A stretch of DNA of 6,506 nucleotides from DATAFT01 sp035544635 (GTDB lineage Bacteria; Acidobacteriota; Thermoanaerobaculia; Multivoradales; Multivoraceae): contig DATKDQ010000279.1 of NCBI GenBank assembly GCA_035544635.1, positions 1 through 6,506 of the forward strand. The letters are read 5' to 3'. Shown piece by piece: positions 1 to 6,458 of this stretch (position 1 is its first letter; the number at the start of each line of letters is the position of its first letter). Made by a program: the position numbers and the translations under genes. A model generated the notes under the pieces. That model saw only the letters and a program-made list of their open reading frames with translations, did not search any database and was not told the origin of the DNA.

Positions 1-6
1 CTCTCG

Positions 7-1068
7 ATGCGCTCACCGCTCCGCCGCGCCCGGGTCCCGCTCTTCGCCGCGCTCGCAGCCACGCTCTACGGCGCGCTCGCGCTCGACGCCCAAGAGCGGC
101 AGCAGCTACGCCAGTCCCAGGCACCGGCCCCGACCACCACGCAGCAGCAGCGGGTCTTCGAGCCGCCGCCGAACGTCGAGATGCGGGAGGTGGTGATCTG
201 GAGCGACGGCTATCGTCTCGACGGCGACGTCTTCTCGCCGAAGGGCCTCGCCGACGGCGAGAAGCTCCCCGGCATTCTCCTCTCCCACGGCTGGGGCGGC
301 ACCAAGACCTCGTCGCGGCGCACCGCCGCGAAGTTCGCGGCCGCCGGTTACGTCGCGCTCGGCTTCAGCTATCGCACCTGGGGCAAGAGTGAGGGGCCGA
401 TGATCCTCGTCGACGGCATGCCTCAGCTCGGCGAGTCGAACGAGGCGACGGTGAAGGTCCGCTTCGTTCGCGAGGTGGTGGACCCGTTGGCCTGGGCATC
501 CGACTTCCAGCACGCGCTCGACTTCCTGGTCGGCGAGCCGCACGTCCATCCCGGCAGGATCGGGATCTGGGGCACCAGCTACGGCGGCGGCATGGTGATC
601 TGGAGCGCGGCGCACGACGATCGCCCCAAGGCCGTGGTGAGCCAGGTCGGCGGCATGGGCGTGGCGTGGCCCGAGATGGCGGCGGTGGCCGAGAAGCGCC
701 AGACCGACATCGCGCGCGGTGACATGGAGCCGATCCCGCAGGCGATCGACCGGACCGGAGAGCTGCGCGGCACGCCGAACTTCGCCCACATGATCCGCTA
801 CGACGCGGTCGCGGTCGCCCACCGGGTGAAGGTGCCGACCCTCCTCATCGACGCCGAGAACGAGGAGCTGTTCGACCGCCGCGATCACGGTGGCCGCGTC
901 TTCGAGATCCTGCGCACCCACGGCAACGCTCCGGTACGCCAGGTCGTGATGCCGGGAATCACGCACTACGGCATCTATCGCGAGGGGTTCGAGGAGTCGA
1001 CCGACCTCGCGCTCGAGTGGTTCGACCTGCACTTGAAGGGCAAGCGCAGGATGGCGGCGGCCCAGTAG
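7..1068 (+). CDS. Exported alpha/beta hydrolase (dienelactone hydrolase / S15 peptidase-like fold)
   Basis: This 353-residue protein looks like a secreted serine hydrolase acting on an ester or amide bond; its substrate cannot be read from the sequence. The N-terminus (MRSPLRRAR, then a hydrophobic stretch to about residue 27, then ALDAQ) is a typical Sec signal peptide, so it should act in the periplasm or outside the cell. A low-complexity Gln/Pro/Thr linker follows, then the hydrolase domain from about residue 60. The oxyanion-loop motif SHGWGG has His94. The nucleophile elbow is GTSYGG with Ser191. A likely acid lies in LIDAENEE (Asp282 or Glu284/286), and the catalytic His is His320 in GITHYG. 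The C-terminus (ALEWFDLHLKG) is usual for dienelactone-hydrolase-like and X-Pro-peptidase-like families. ATG at base 7 fits the signal peptide, but only six bases lie upstream, so its ribosome binding site and promoter are outside the window. The acyl-CoA ligase gene follows after 23 bases, suggesting an operon. Confidence 0.9.
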   Translation: MRSPLRRARVPLFAALAATLYGALALDAQERQQLRQSQAPAPTTTQQQRVFEPPPNVEMREVVIWSDGYRLDGDVFSPKGLADGEKLPGILLSHGWGGTKTSSRRTAAKFAAAGYVALGFSYRTWGKSEGPMILVDGMPQLGESNEATVKVRFVREVVDPLAWASDFQHALDFLVGEPHVHPGRIGIWGTSYGGGMVIWSAAHDDRPKAVVSQVGGMGVAWPEMAAVAEKRQTDIARGDMEPIPQAIDRTGELRGTPNFAHMIRYDAVAVAHRVKVPTLLIDAENEELFDRRDHGGRVFEILRTHGNAPVRQVVMPGITHYGIYREGFEESTDLALEWFDLHLKGKRRMAAAQ

Positions 1069-1091
1069 GTCGAAGCTCGCGAGACCTCGAC

Positions 1092-2654
1092 GTGGCGATC
1101 TCGAACCTGGCCGATCTGGCACGAACCCACGCGCGGGAGCGCGGCGACCAGCCGGCGCTGACGTTCCGAGACGAGACCTGGACCTACGCGCGGCTCGACG
1201 CCGACTCGAGCCGCATCGCGCAGGGGCTCCGCGCCGCCGGCGTCGAGCCGCAGGACAGAGTCGCGTTCCTCGACAAGAACGCGCCCGAGTACTTCACGTT
1301 CCTGCTCGGGGCGGGCAAGGTGAACGCGGTGACGGTCGCGGTGAACTGGCGGCTCACCCCCGCCGAGATGGAGTACATCCTCGAGCATGCCGAGGCGAAG
1401 GTGCTCCTGGTCGGGCATGAGTTCCTCCCGCACCTCACCGAGATGCGCCTTCCCACGGTGCGACAGGTGGTCGTGCTCGGCGCTGGCGAGCTGCCGTCCG
1501 GAGCGGCGCCGTTGGCGTCGTGGATGGCCGGTTTTCCGCCGAGCGATCCCGGCGCCGATCCCGCACCCGACGACACCTGCTACCAGCTCTACACCTCCGG
1601 CACCACCGGGCTGCCCAAGGGCGTCGAGCTCACCAACCGCAACTTCTTCTCGATGCTCCCGGCCGGCTCGCGGGAGTGGGGGTTCGACGCCGCCAGCGTC
1701 AACCTGGTGGCGATGCCGCTCTTCCACATCGCAGGCAGCGGCTGGGGGGTGGTCGCGCTCTACAACGGAGCGCACTCGATCCTGCTGCGCGAGGTCGACC
1801 CCGCCGAGATCCTGCGGGTGATCGCGCGCTACCGCATCACGATCGGACTCCTGGTGCCGGCGGCGCTCCAGATCGTGCTGCAGACGCCGGGAGTCGAGAC
1901 CACCGACTTCTCCTCGCTGCGCACCATGGTCTACGGCGCCTCACCGATCACCGAGGCGGTCCTGGTGCGCGCCATGCGGACCATGGGCTGCGGCTTCATG
2001 CAGGCCTACGGCCTGACCGAGACCACCGGCGGCGTCACCATCCTGCGCCCCGAGGACCACGACCCCGACGGCCCGCGAGCGAAGCTCCTGCGCTCGGCCG
2101 GCCAGCCCTGGGGTGACGTCGAGCTGCGCGTGGTCGACCCCGAGACCCTGGCGGACCTGCCCGACGGACAGGTCGGCGAGATCCTGGTCCGGTCGGTCCA
2201 GAACATGAAGGGCTACTGGAAGATGCCCGAGGCGAGCGCGCAGGCCTACCTCGAGGGGGGCTGGCTGCGCACCGGCGACGCCGGATACCTCGAGGACGGG
2301 TACCTCTACATCCACGACCGGGTCAAGGACATGATCATCTCGGGCGGGGAGAACATCTACCCGGCCGAGGTCGAGAACGTCCTGATGAGCCATCCGGCGG
2401 TCGCTGACTGCGCCGTCATCGGCGTCCCGAGTGAGCGTTGGGGCGAGACCGTGAAGGCGCTGGTCGTGCCGGCGACCGGTGCCGACCTCGACGCGCAGGA
2501 TCTGATCGCCTACTGCCGGGAGCGGCTCGCGCACTACAAGTGCCCCACCTCCGTCGACTGGATCGAGCGGGTCCCGCGCAACCCGTCGGGCAAGATCCTG
2601 AAAACCGAGCTCCGCCAGCCCTACTGGAAGGGTGAGCGCCGATTCGTGGGGTAG
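1092..2654 (+). CDS. AMP-forming fatty acyl-CoA synthetase, FadD13-like
   Basis: This cytoplasmic enzyme would activate a carboxylic acid with ATP and CoA, via an acyl-adenylate, to the acyl-CoA. At 520 residues it has the normal length for the ANL superfamily and all core motifs: the phosphate-binding loop YTSGTTGLPKG (167-177), YGLTETTG (from 306), GWLRTGD with Asp396, the hinge DRVKDMI (from 409) followed by SGGENIYPAEVE, and the C-terminal PSGK with catalytic Lys501. The ending PYWKGERR resembles FadD13-type long-chain ligases of Actinobacteria and related environmental proteins; chain length or aromatic preference cannot be set from this. I chose GTG at 1092 because MAISNLADLARTHARERGD matches the usual family N-terminus. 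The frame is open upstream to GTG 1017, but that start would overlap the hydrolase gene by 52 bases and add 25 non-family residues. No strong Shine-Dalgarno precedes 1092, so translation may be coupled to the hydrolase gene ending at 1068. Confidence 0.93.
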   Translation: MAISNLADLARTHARERGDQPALTFRDETWTYARLDADSSRIAQGLRAAGVEPQDRVAFLDKNAPEYFTFLLGAGKVNAVTVAVNWRLTPAEMEYILEHAEAKVLLVGHEFLPHLTEMRLPTVRQVVVLGAGELPSGAAPLASWMAGFPPSDPGADPAPDDTCYQLYTSGTTGLPKGVELTNRNFFSMLPAGSREWGFDAASVNLVAMPLFHIAGSGWGVVALYNGAHSILLREVDPAEILRVIARYRITIGLLVPAALQIVLQTPGVETTDFSSLRTMVYGASPITEAVLVRAMRTMGCGFMQAYGLTETTGGVTILRPEDHDPDGPRAKLLRSAGQPWGDVELRVVDPETLADLPDGQVGEILVRSVQNMKGYWKMPEASAQAYLEGGWLRTGDAGYLEDGYLYIHDRVKDMIISGGENIYPAEVENVLMSHPAVADCAVIGVPSERWGETVKALVVPATGADLDAQDLIAYCRERLAHYKCPTSVDWIERVPRNPSGKILKTELRQPYWKGERRFVG

Positions 2655-2680
2655 TGCTGCCCGCGCACGGGATCGGGCAA
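2655..2680 (+). terminator. Possible post-stop hairpin after the acyl-CoA synthetase gene
   Basis: Directly after the TAG at 2652-2654, TGCCCG (2658-2663) and CGGGCA (2674-2679) form a 6-bp perfect inverted repeat around a 10-base loop. It can be lengthened by two pairs if A2680 is bulged. There is no T-run after it, so it is at best a weak or Rho-assisted terminator, or an mRNA 3'-end stabiliser. A chance repeat in GC-rich DNA is possible. Confidence 0.25.
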
Positions 2681-2727
2681 GCCGCTCCTCTACGCGCGGC
2701 AGGGGAAGCTACCCGTGCTGCCGGCGC

Positions 2728-2757
2728 TTGCAGGAGGTGGCCGGACACTGCTAAAAC
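2728..2757 (+). promoter_or_regulatory. Possible sigma70-type promoter for the arginine decarboxylase gene
   Basis: TTGCAG (2728-2733) and TAAAAC (2752-2757) are separated by 18 bases, and TGC just before the second box forms an extended -10 element. TAAAAC matches the TATAAT consensus at four of six positions; the -35 box matches only at TTG. The AAAA within it is the only A/T-rich spot in this 166-base gap. A start a few bases downstream would give a leader of about 55-60 bases. The call rests on weak matrices in a GC-rich genome of unknown sigma-factor preference. Confidence 0.3.
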
Positions 2758-2772
2758 GCCCCGGGCGGTTTC
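2753..2772 (+). other. Compact GC hairpin with A/T flanks in the decarboxylase leader
   Basis: AAACGCC (2754-2760) can pair with GGCG-G-TTT (2764-2771) if one G is bulged, leaving a CCG loop. An A-rich left flank, GC stem and T-flank are the layout of a short intrinsic terminator, which could end transcription from the ligase gene. The T-run is only three bases. The hairpin overlaps the possible -10 box, so it may instead be leader RNA structure or chance. Confidence 0.25.
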
Positions 2773-2805
2773 GCGGTCCGGCGACAGCGCCCGAGCCGTG
2801 TCATG

Positions 2806-2812
2806 AGGAGGA
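2806..2812 (+). promoter_or_regulatory. Strong Shine-Dalgarno that sets the decarboxylase start
   Basis: AGGAGGA at 2806-2812 is close to a perfect anti-16S match and lies 8 bases before ATG 2821. It overlaps the in-frame upstream ATG at 2803-2805 by adjacency, so that upstream codon cannot be the one it serves. This places the true start at 2821. Confidence 0.85.
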
Positions 2813-2820
2813 AGAACGCC

Positions 2821-3366
2821 ATGTGGGTCCCCAAGCGGATGTTCCTCACCAAGGGTCGAGGCACCCACCGCGAGAAGCTCGCGAGCTTCGAGATGGCCCT
2901 GCGCGACGCCGGCATCGCGGCGCTGAATCTGGTCCGGGTGTCGAGCATCTTCCCCCCGCACTGCACCATGATCTCCCGCGTCAAGGGCGCGAAGCTGCTC
3001 CAGGCCGGCGCGGTCGTCCACTCAGTGGTCGCCGAGGCCGCCACCAACGAGCCGAACCGCCTGATCGCCGCGTCGGTCGGCCTCGCCACGCCGCGCGACC
3101 GTAGCGTCTACGGCTACCTGTCGGAGCACCACTCCTACGGCGAGACCGCGCGCAAGGCCGGCGACTACGCCGAGGACCTCGCCGCCTCGATGCTCGCCAC
3201 CTCGCTCGGCCTCCCCTTCGACCCCGACCGCGCATGGGACGAGCAGCGCGAGATCTGGCGCATCTCCGGGCAGATCGTCCGCACCACCGAGATCACGCAG
3301 ACCGCGACCGGCCACAAGGAAGGCAAGTGGACGACGGTGGTGGCGGCGGCGATCCTGCTCGATTGA
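2821..3366 (+). CDS. pdaD: Pyruvoyl-dependent arginine decarboxylase (PvlArgDC)
   Basis: This 181-residue protein belongs to the pyruvoyl-dependent arginine decarboxylases (archaeal PdaD, chlamydial AaxB), which convert arginine to agmatine and CO2. The family proenzyme cuts itself between two serines; the second becomes the pyruvoyl cofactor at the N-terminus of the larger subunit, so no PLP is needed. Here the cleavage motif is NLVRVSSIFPP with Ser41-Ser42, predicting a 41-residue beta chain and a roughly 140-residue alpha chain. Asn36 matches the conserved Asn before the cleavage site, and Glu102 in GYLSEHHSYGE matches the family's proposed catalytic Glu. Length is normal, and no key residue is missing. 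A strong Shine-Dalgarno fixes ATG 2821 rather than ATG 2803, which would add MRRKNA. The gene stands alone: no agmatinase, agmatine deiminase, arginine/agmatine antiporter or spermidine synthase is in the window. It probably serves polyamine synthesis, though an acid-resistance role as proposed for AaxB is an alternative. Confidence 0.93.
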   Translation: MWVPKRMFLTKGRGTHREKLASFEMALRDAGIAALNLVRVSSIFPPHCTMISRVKGAKLLQAGAVVHSVVAEAATNEPNRLIAASVGLATPRDRSVYGYLSEHHSYGETARKAGDYAEDLAASMLATSLGLPFDPDRAWDEQREIWRISGQIVRTTEITQTATGHKEGKWTTVVAAAILLD

Positions 3367-3397
3367 TCGCTCACCGCTGCAGCTCGTCCGAGTGATC
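3365..3397. terminator. Weak dyad in the convergent intergenic gap
   Basis: GATCGCTC (3365-3372) and GAGTGATC (3390-3397) can form an 8-bp stem with one G-U pair around a 17-base loop. It sits between the convergent stop codons of the decarboxylase (TGA 3364-3366) and the sulfatase-like gene (TAG on the minus strand, 3406-3408), where a bidirectional terminator is expected. There is no T-run on either side, so the functional claim is weak. Confidence 0.25.
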
Positions 3398-3405
3398 GGC
3401 CCCTC

Positions 3406-4890
3406 CTAATCATCGACATAACCCAGGCTGCGCAGGGCCTCGATGTGCTCGGCGGAGGGCGTCGCGTCCTCGTCGCCGGCCTCGATGCCCGGCGCCGAGA
3501 TCCGGCGGCGTAGCACCTCACCGAGAGTGCGCCGGAGACCCGCCTTCGCCTCCGCGTGCTCCGCGCTCACGTCGACCCGCTCCCCGGGATCGGCGACGAG
3601 GTCGTAGAGCTCGTCGCGGCCGCTGGCGCGCCGCACCAGCTTGAAGCGATCGGTGACCAGCGCGTACTCGTCGCCGGCCTCCCAGCCGGCGCGACGCCGT
3701 GACGTGCGCTGCGCCAGCGCCCAACCCCGCAGCGGCGCGCCCTCCAGCACATCCTGCCCTTCGGCCTGCGCCAGGAACCGCCGGCTCGCCTCGCTCTCGA
3801 AGCGGGCGAGGATGGTGGGCAGCACGTCGACCAGCGACACCACGCGCGACACCCGCAGCGGCGGCTCCACCACGCCCGGAGGGAAGCGCACGATCAGCGG
3901 CACCCGCAGGTTGTCGTTCGTGATCCTGCCGTGCGGCAACCAGTCGTGCTGGCCGAGCGACTGGCCGTGATCGGCTGTGACCACGACGATCGACCGATCG
4001 AGCTGGTCCCGCGCGCGCAGCGCCTCGAGCATGCGACCGACCTCCCGGTCGGCGGCCGCGACGTCGCCGTCGTAGCGGTTGAGCATGTCGCGCACCGCTT
4101 CGCGATCGACGGTGGGAGCCGCGTCGTCACGGCGCCCCGATCCCGGCGCCAGGAAGCGACGGAGCGCCGGCGGCGCGAAGTCGCGCGCGAGGCGTTCGGG
4201 ATCGATCTCGCGCTCCTCGATCACCCGCTCGAGCCCCTCGTCGTCGGGGAACTTCGCGTCCCATGGCGGCGGCGGACGGTTCGGCTCGTGCGGGTGCCAG
4301 AGGTGCACCCAGAGCAGGAACGGCTCGCGGCCGTCCCGCTCGACCCATGCGATCGCCCGGTCCGTCGTCGAGGCGCCCTTGGTCTCGTAGCCGCGGGGCT
4401 CCTCGAACACGTCGAACCCCGCGCCGAGGCCGGTCACCCGCTTGACGGGGGCGGCGCTGACGAACGCCGCGGTACGGTAGCCGTCGTCGCGCAGGAGCTC
4501 TACCGCGGAACGCAGCCCGGACGCACCGCCCTCACCGAACGGGTTGCGGCGGAAGCGGTTCTCGGTAATCCCGTGCTGGTGCGGATAGACCCCGGAGAAG
4601 AGCGATACGTGCGACGGCAGCGTGGTGGCGATCGGCGCGAACGCCTGCTCGAAGAGGACCCCTTCGGCGGCCAGCGCATCGAGGTGCGGCGAGGTCTCGC
4701 GGTGATAGCCGTACGAGCGCAGGTGGTCGGCGCGCAGCGTGTCGATCGTGATCAGAACGATCGAGGGCGGCGTCTCGAGCCTGCCCGCGACCGGGGGCGA
4801 GGAAGGCTCACCGCCCCGCGGCGCGCAGGCTGCGAGCCAGCCGGCGAGAGCGATCGCGCAGGCACGCGCGAGGGAGCGATCCTTGGCCAA
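3406..4890 (-). CDS. Sulfatase/alkaline phosphatase superfamily lipoprotein with Thr at the formylglycine position
   Basis: This 494-residue protein has the sulfatase fold (PF00884-type). It should act as a lipoprotein outside the cytoplasm: the N-terminus ends in the lipobox GWLAAC with Cys22. Visible metal-site elements are IDTLRADHL (Asp50, Asp55) and TADHGQSLGQHD (Asp307, His308), with further active-site His in HLWHPHEP (196-203) and His320. The segment aligning with the sulfatase signature C/S-x-P-S-R reads T90-L-P-S-H94, so the residue normally oxidised to formylglycine is Thr and the Arg is His. Thr is the nucleophile in related phosphatases and phosphotransferases of this superfamily, so a phosphoester, phosphonate or phospholipid-headgroup substrate is as plausible as a sulfate ester. 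The C-terminus (EALRSLGYVDD) is common in this subgroup. The start is TTG 4890, chosen because it begins a complete signal peptide; no good Shine-Dalgarno is visible, and an in-frame CTG lies two codons upstream. It converges with the decarboxylase. Confidence 0.9.
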   Translation of the reverse strand: MAKDRSLARACAIALAGWLAACAPRGGEPSSPPVAGRLETPPSIVLITIDTLRADHLRSYGYHRETSPHLDALAAEGVLFEQAFAPIATTLPSHVSLFSGVYPHQHGITENRFRRNPFGEGGASGLRSAVELLRDDGYRTAAFVSAAPVKRVTGLGAGFDVFEEPRGYETKGASTTDRAIAWVERDGREPFLLWVHLWHPHEPNRPPPPWDAKFPDDEGLERVIEEREIDPERLARDFAPPALRRFLAPGSGRRDDAAPTVDREAVRDMLNRYDGDVAAADREVGRMLEALRARDQLDRSIVVVTADHGQSLGQHDWLPHGRITNDNLRVPLIVRFPPGVVEPPLRVSRVVSLVDVLPTILARFESEASRRFLAQAEGQDVLEGAPLRGWALAQRTSRRRAGWEAGDEYALVTDRFKLVRRASGRDELYDLVADPGERVDVSAEHAEAKAGLRRTLGEVLRRRISAPGIEAGDEDATPSAEHIEALRSLGYVDD

Positions 4891-4963
4891 CGGCAGTCCG
4901 GGTAACTGCGTCCCATCTGTGCGGGGCGCGAAGCGCCAGCGCCGTCCGCGGCGCCAAAGTCAT
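4891..4963. other. Short GC-rich leader of the sulfatase-like gene
   Basis: This is the part of the gap upstream of the sulfatase-like gene that the large hairpin does not occupy. It contains overlapping GGCGC/GCGCC repeats, for example GGCGC (4925-4929) and GCGCC (4933-4937) around a GAA triloop. I see no clear -35/-10 pair. The minus strand contains an ATG at 4913-4915, out of frame with the gene. The gene may be read through from the aldehyde dehydrogenase gene or have its own unrecognised promoter here. Confidence 0.4.
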
Positions 4964-5003
4964 GCTAGCGGAGGAAATGCTACCCAGCATTTCCGGAGCT
5001 AGC
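4964..5003 (-). terminator. Strong 40-base hairpin containing the aldehyde dehydrogenase stop codon
   Basis: The outer arms GCTAGC (4964-4969 and 4998-5003) and inner arms GGAAATGCT (4973-4981) and AGCATTTCC (4986-4994) pair perfectly. They are separated by a symmetric 3x3 internal loop (GGA opposite GGA) and closed by a 4-base loop (4982-4985). That is 15 of 18 paired positions. The stop codon of the minus-strand aldehyde dehydrogenase gene (4999-5001) lies inside the outer stem. Downstream on the minus strand comes only ATGACTTT, so the U-tract is poor. It is best read as a transcription terminator or mRNA-stabilising 3' structure for that gene, but the small size and near-perfect symmetry leave other roles open. 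Confidence 0.6.
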
Positions 5004-6426
5004 CCCTCTTGACGTTCACGGTCTGGATCTCGGTGAAGCCGAGGAGGCCCCACGGGCCGTTCTCGACGCCGAGGCCCGACCACTTCGCGCCGCCGAACGG
5101 CGTGAACGGCGTGATCGCGAGGTGCTGGTTGACCCAGGCGGTGCCGCACTCGAGCCGGCCCGCGAGCTCGGCCGCGGCGTCCGGGTCCGAGGACCACACC
5201 GAGCCCGAGAGCCCGAAGGTGGTCGCGTTCGCGCGCCCGACCGCCTCGTCGAGATCGGAGTAGGTGAGCACCGGGAGCGCCGGACCGAACTGCTCCTCGT
5301 CGACGATGCGCACGCCCTCGGCGACACCCGACAGGATGGTGGGCTCGAAGAAGTAGCCACCTCCGTCGCGGGGATGACCGCCGGCGTGGACCACGGCACC
5401 CGCGTCCCGCGCGTCCTCGACCAGCTCGATCACGCGCTCGAGCTGCGGGCGGTTGTTGATCGGGCCGAGCTCGACGCCCTCGTCGAATCCGTCGCCCATC
5501 TTCACCGACTGCGCCAGCTTCTTGAGCGCGTCGATCATCTGCGGCGCCTGCTGCTCGTGGACGTAGAGCCGCTTGATCGCGCTGCAGACCTGGCCCGAGT
5601 TCGCGAAAGCGCCCCAGAACAGGTCCTTCGCCACCCGGTCGATCTCGGTCCCCGGCATCACGATCGCGGCATCGTTGCCGCCGAGCTCGAGGGTGAGCCG
5701 CTTCAGGTCGGGCGCCGCCGCCTGGGCCACCTTCTTGCCGGTCGCGACCGACCCGGTGAAGGAGATCTTGCGCGGTACCGGGTGGCTCGTCATCCAGGCG
5801 CCGAGGTCGTCGCCGCCGGCGACCACGTTGACGACGCCGGGCGGCAGCACGTCGCGCAGCACCTCGCCCGCCTTGAGCGTCGAGAGCGGCGTGTAGGGCG
5901 AAGGCTTGATCACCACCGTATTGCCGGCCAGGAGCGCCGGCGCGATCTTCCACACCGCGAGGATGAGCGGGTAGTTCCAGGGTGTGATCGCCGCCACCAC
6001 GCCGAGCGGACGGCGGCGCACCTCGATGCGGCTGGTGTCGGTGTCCTGAAGCACCTCGACCGGGATCTCGAGGCCCGCGGTGTACTCGAACCAGGCGGCG
6101 GCGCCGTAAATCTCGGCCATCGCCTGCGCCAGCGGCTTGCCCTGCTCGCAGGTGAGGATCGGCGCGATCAGCTCGGCGTTCGCCTTGAACGCCTCGGCGC
6201 AGCGCTGGAGCGCGTCGCGTCGCAGCGCTTCGTCGCGGCTCCAGGAGCGGTACGCCCCGAGGGCCGACGACATCGCGTCGTCGAGCTGCTGGCGCGTGCA
6301 CTCCGGCGCCTCGCTGAAGACCTCGCCGGTCGAGGGGTTCACGACTCCGAACGTGCCGGCGATCGAAGCGGCCCGCCCGTCGATGGTCATGGTCGGGGTT
6401 TCGATGCGAAGTGCCGGCTCGGTCAT
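4999..6426 (-). CDS. NAD(P)-dependent aldehyde dehydrogenase family protein
   Basis: This 475-residue cytoplasmic enzyme should oxidise an aldehyde to its carboxylic acid with NAD+ or NADP+. All family landmarks are present in order: TPWNYP with Asn151 (oxyanion hole), KPSPYTPLS with Lys174 (cofactor binding), FTGSVATGK for the Rossmann-type nucleotide site, LELGGND with general-base Glu247, GQVCS with catalytic Cys281, and EEQFGP with Glu378. The length is normal and no landmark residue is changed. The ending SGLGVENGPWGLLGFTE places it in the broad, substrate-undefined AldA-like group. A role in polyamine-derived aminoaldehyde oxidation is conceivable given the nearby arginine decarboxylase, but nothing in the sequence specifies it. 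ATG 6426 is supported by TAAGGAG ending 6 bases upstream. The sulfatase-like gene lies 108 bases downstream on the same strand, behind a strong hairpin, so co-transcription is doubtful. Confidence 0.95.
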   Translation of the reverse strand: MTEPALRIETPTMTIDGRAASIAGTFGVVNPSTGEVFSEAPECTRQQLDDAMSSALGAYRSWSRDEALRRDALQRCAEAFKANAELIAPILTCEQGKPLAQAMAEIYGAAAWFEYTAGLEIPVEVLQDTDTSRIEVRRRPLGVVAAITPWNYPLILAVWKIAPALLAGNTVVIKPSPYTPLSTLKAGEVLRDVLPPGVVNVVAGGDDLGAWMTSHPVPRKISFTGSVATGKKVAQAAAPDLKRLTLELGGNDAAIVMPGTEIDRVAKDLFWGAFANSGQVCSAIKRLYVHEQQAPQMIDALKKLAQSVKMGDGFDEGVELGPINNRPQLERVIELVEDARDAGAVVHAGGHPRDGGGYFFEPTILSGVAEGVRIVDEEQFGPALPVLTYSDLDEAVGRANATTFGLSGSVWSSDPDAAAELAGRLECGTAWVNQHLAITPFTPFGGAKWSGLGVENGPWGLLGFTEIQTVNVKRG

Positions 6427-6432
6427 GTCCGT

Positions 6433-6439
6433 CTCCTTA
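6433..6439 (-). promoter_or_regulatory. Shine-Dalgarno of the aldehyde dehydrogenase gene
   Basis: On the minus strand, TAAGGAG ends 6 bases before ATG 6426. It is a strong match to the anti-Shine-Dalgarno sequence at good spacing and supports this start. Confidence 0.85.
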
Positions 6440-6458
6440 CGTTCAGCAATCGAGGTGG

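Noticed and set aside
1017..1091. GTG 1017 as the start of the acyl-CoA synthetase
   Set aside because: It would overlap the hydrolase coding end and add 25 residues not typical of the family; the family-like N-terminus begins at GTG 1092.
106..1122. 338-codon open frame on the - strand opposite the hydrolase gene
   Set aside because: Composition is His/Arg/Asp-rich and repetitive, with no domain; the + strand hydrolase has a signal peptide and catalytic triad.
2803..2820. ATG 2803 as the start of the arginine decarboxylase
   Set aside because: The strong AGGAGGA sits immediately after this ATG and at proper distance before ATG 2821, so the upstream codon has no matching ribosome binding site and would add only MRRKNA.
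3931..4905. 324-codon open frame on the + strand opposite the sulfatase-like gene
   Set aside because: Arg/Val-rich translation with no recognisable domain; explained by codon bias of the minus-strand gene, which has metal-site motifs and a lipoprotein signal.
4808..6301. 497-codon minus-strand frame overlapping the aldehyde dehydrogenase gene
   Set aside because: Its translation is an Arg/Ala/Gly-rich shifted reading of the real gene, without conserved motifs. The frame-true protein is complete, so there is no frameshift to repair.
2821..6426. A polyamine catabolic cluster formed by the arginine decarboxylase and aldehyde dehydrogenase
   Set aside because: The genes are on opposite strands, separated by the sulfatase-like gene, and no aminotransferase, glutamylputrescine or agmatine-processing gene is present; the aldehyde dehydrogenase motifs do not specify an aminoaldehyde.
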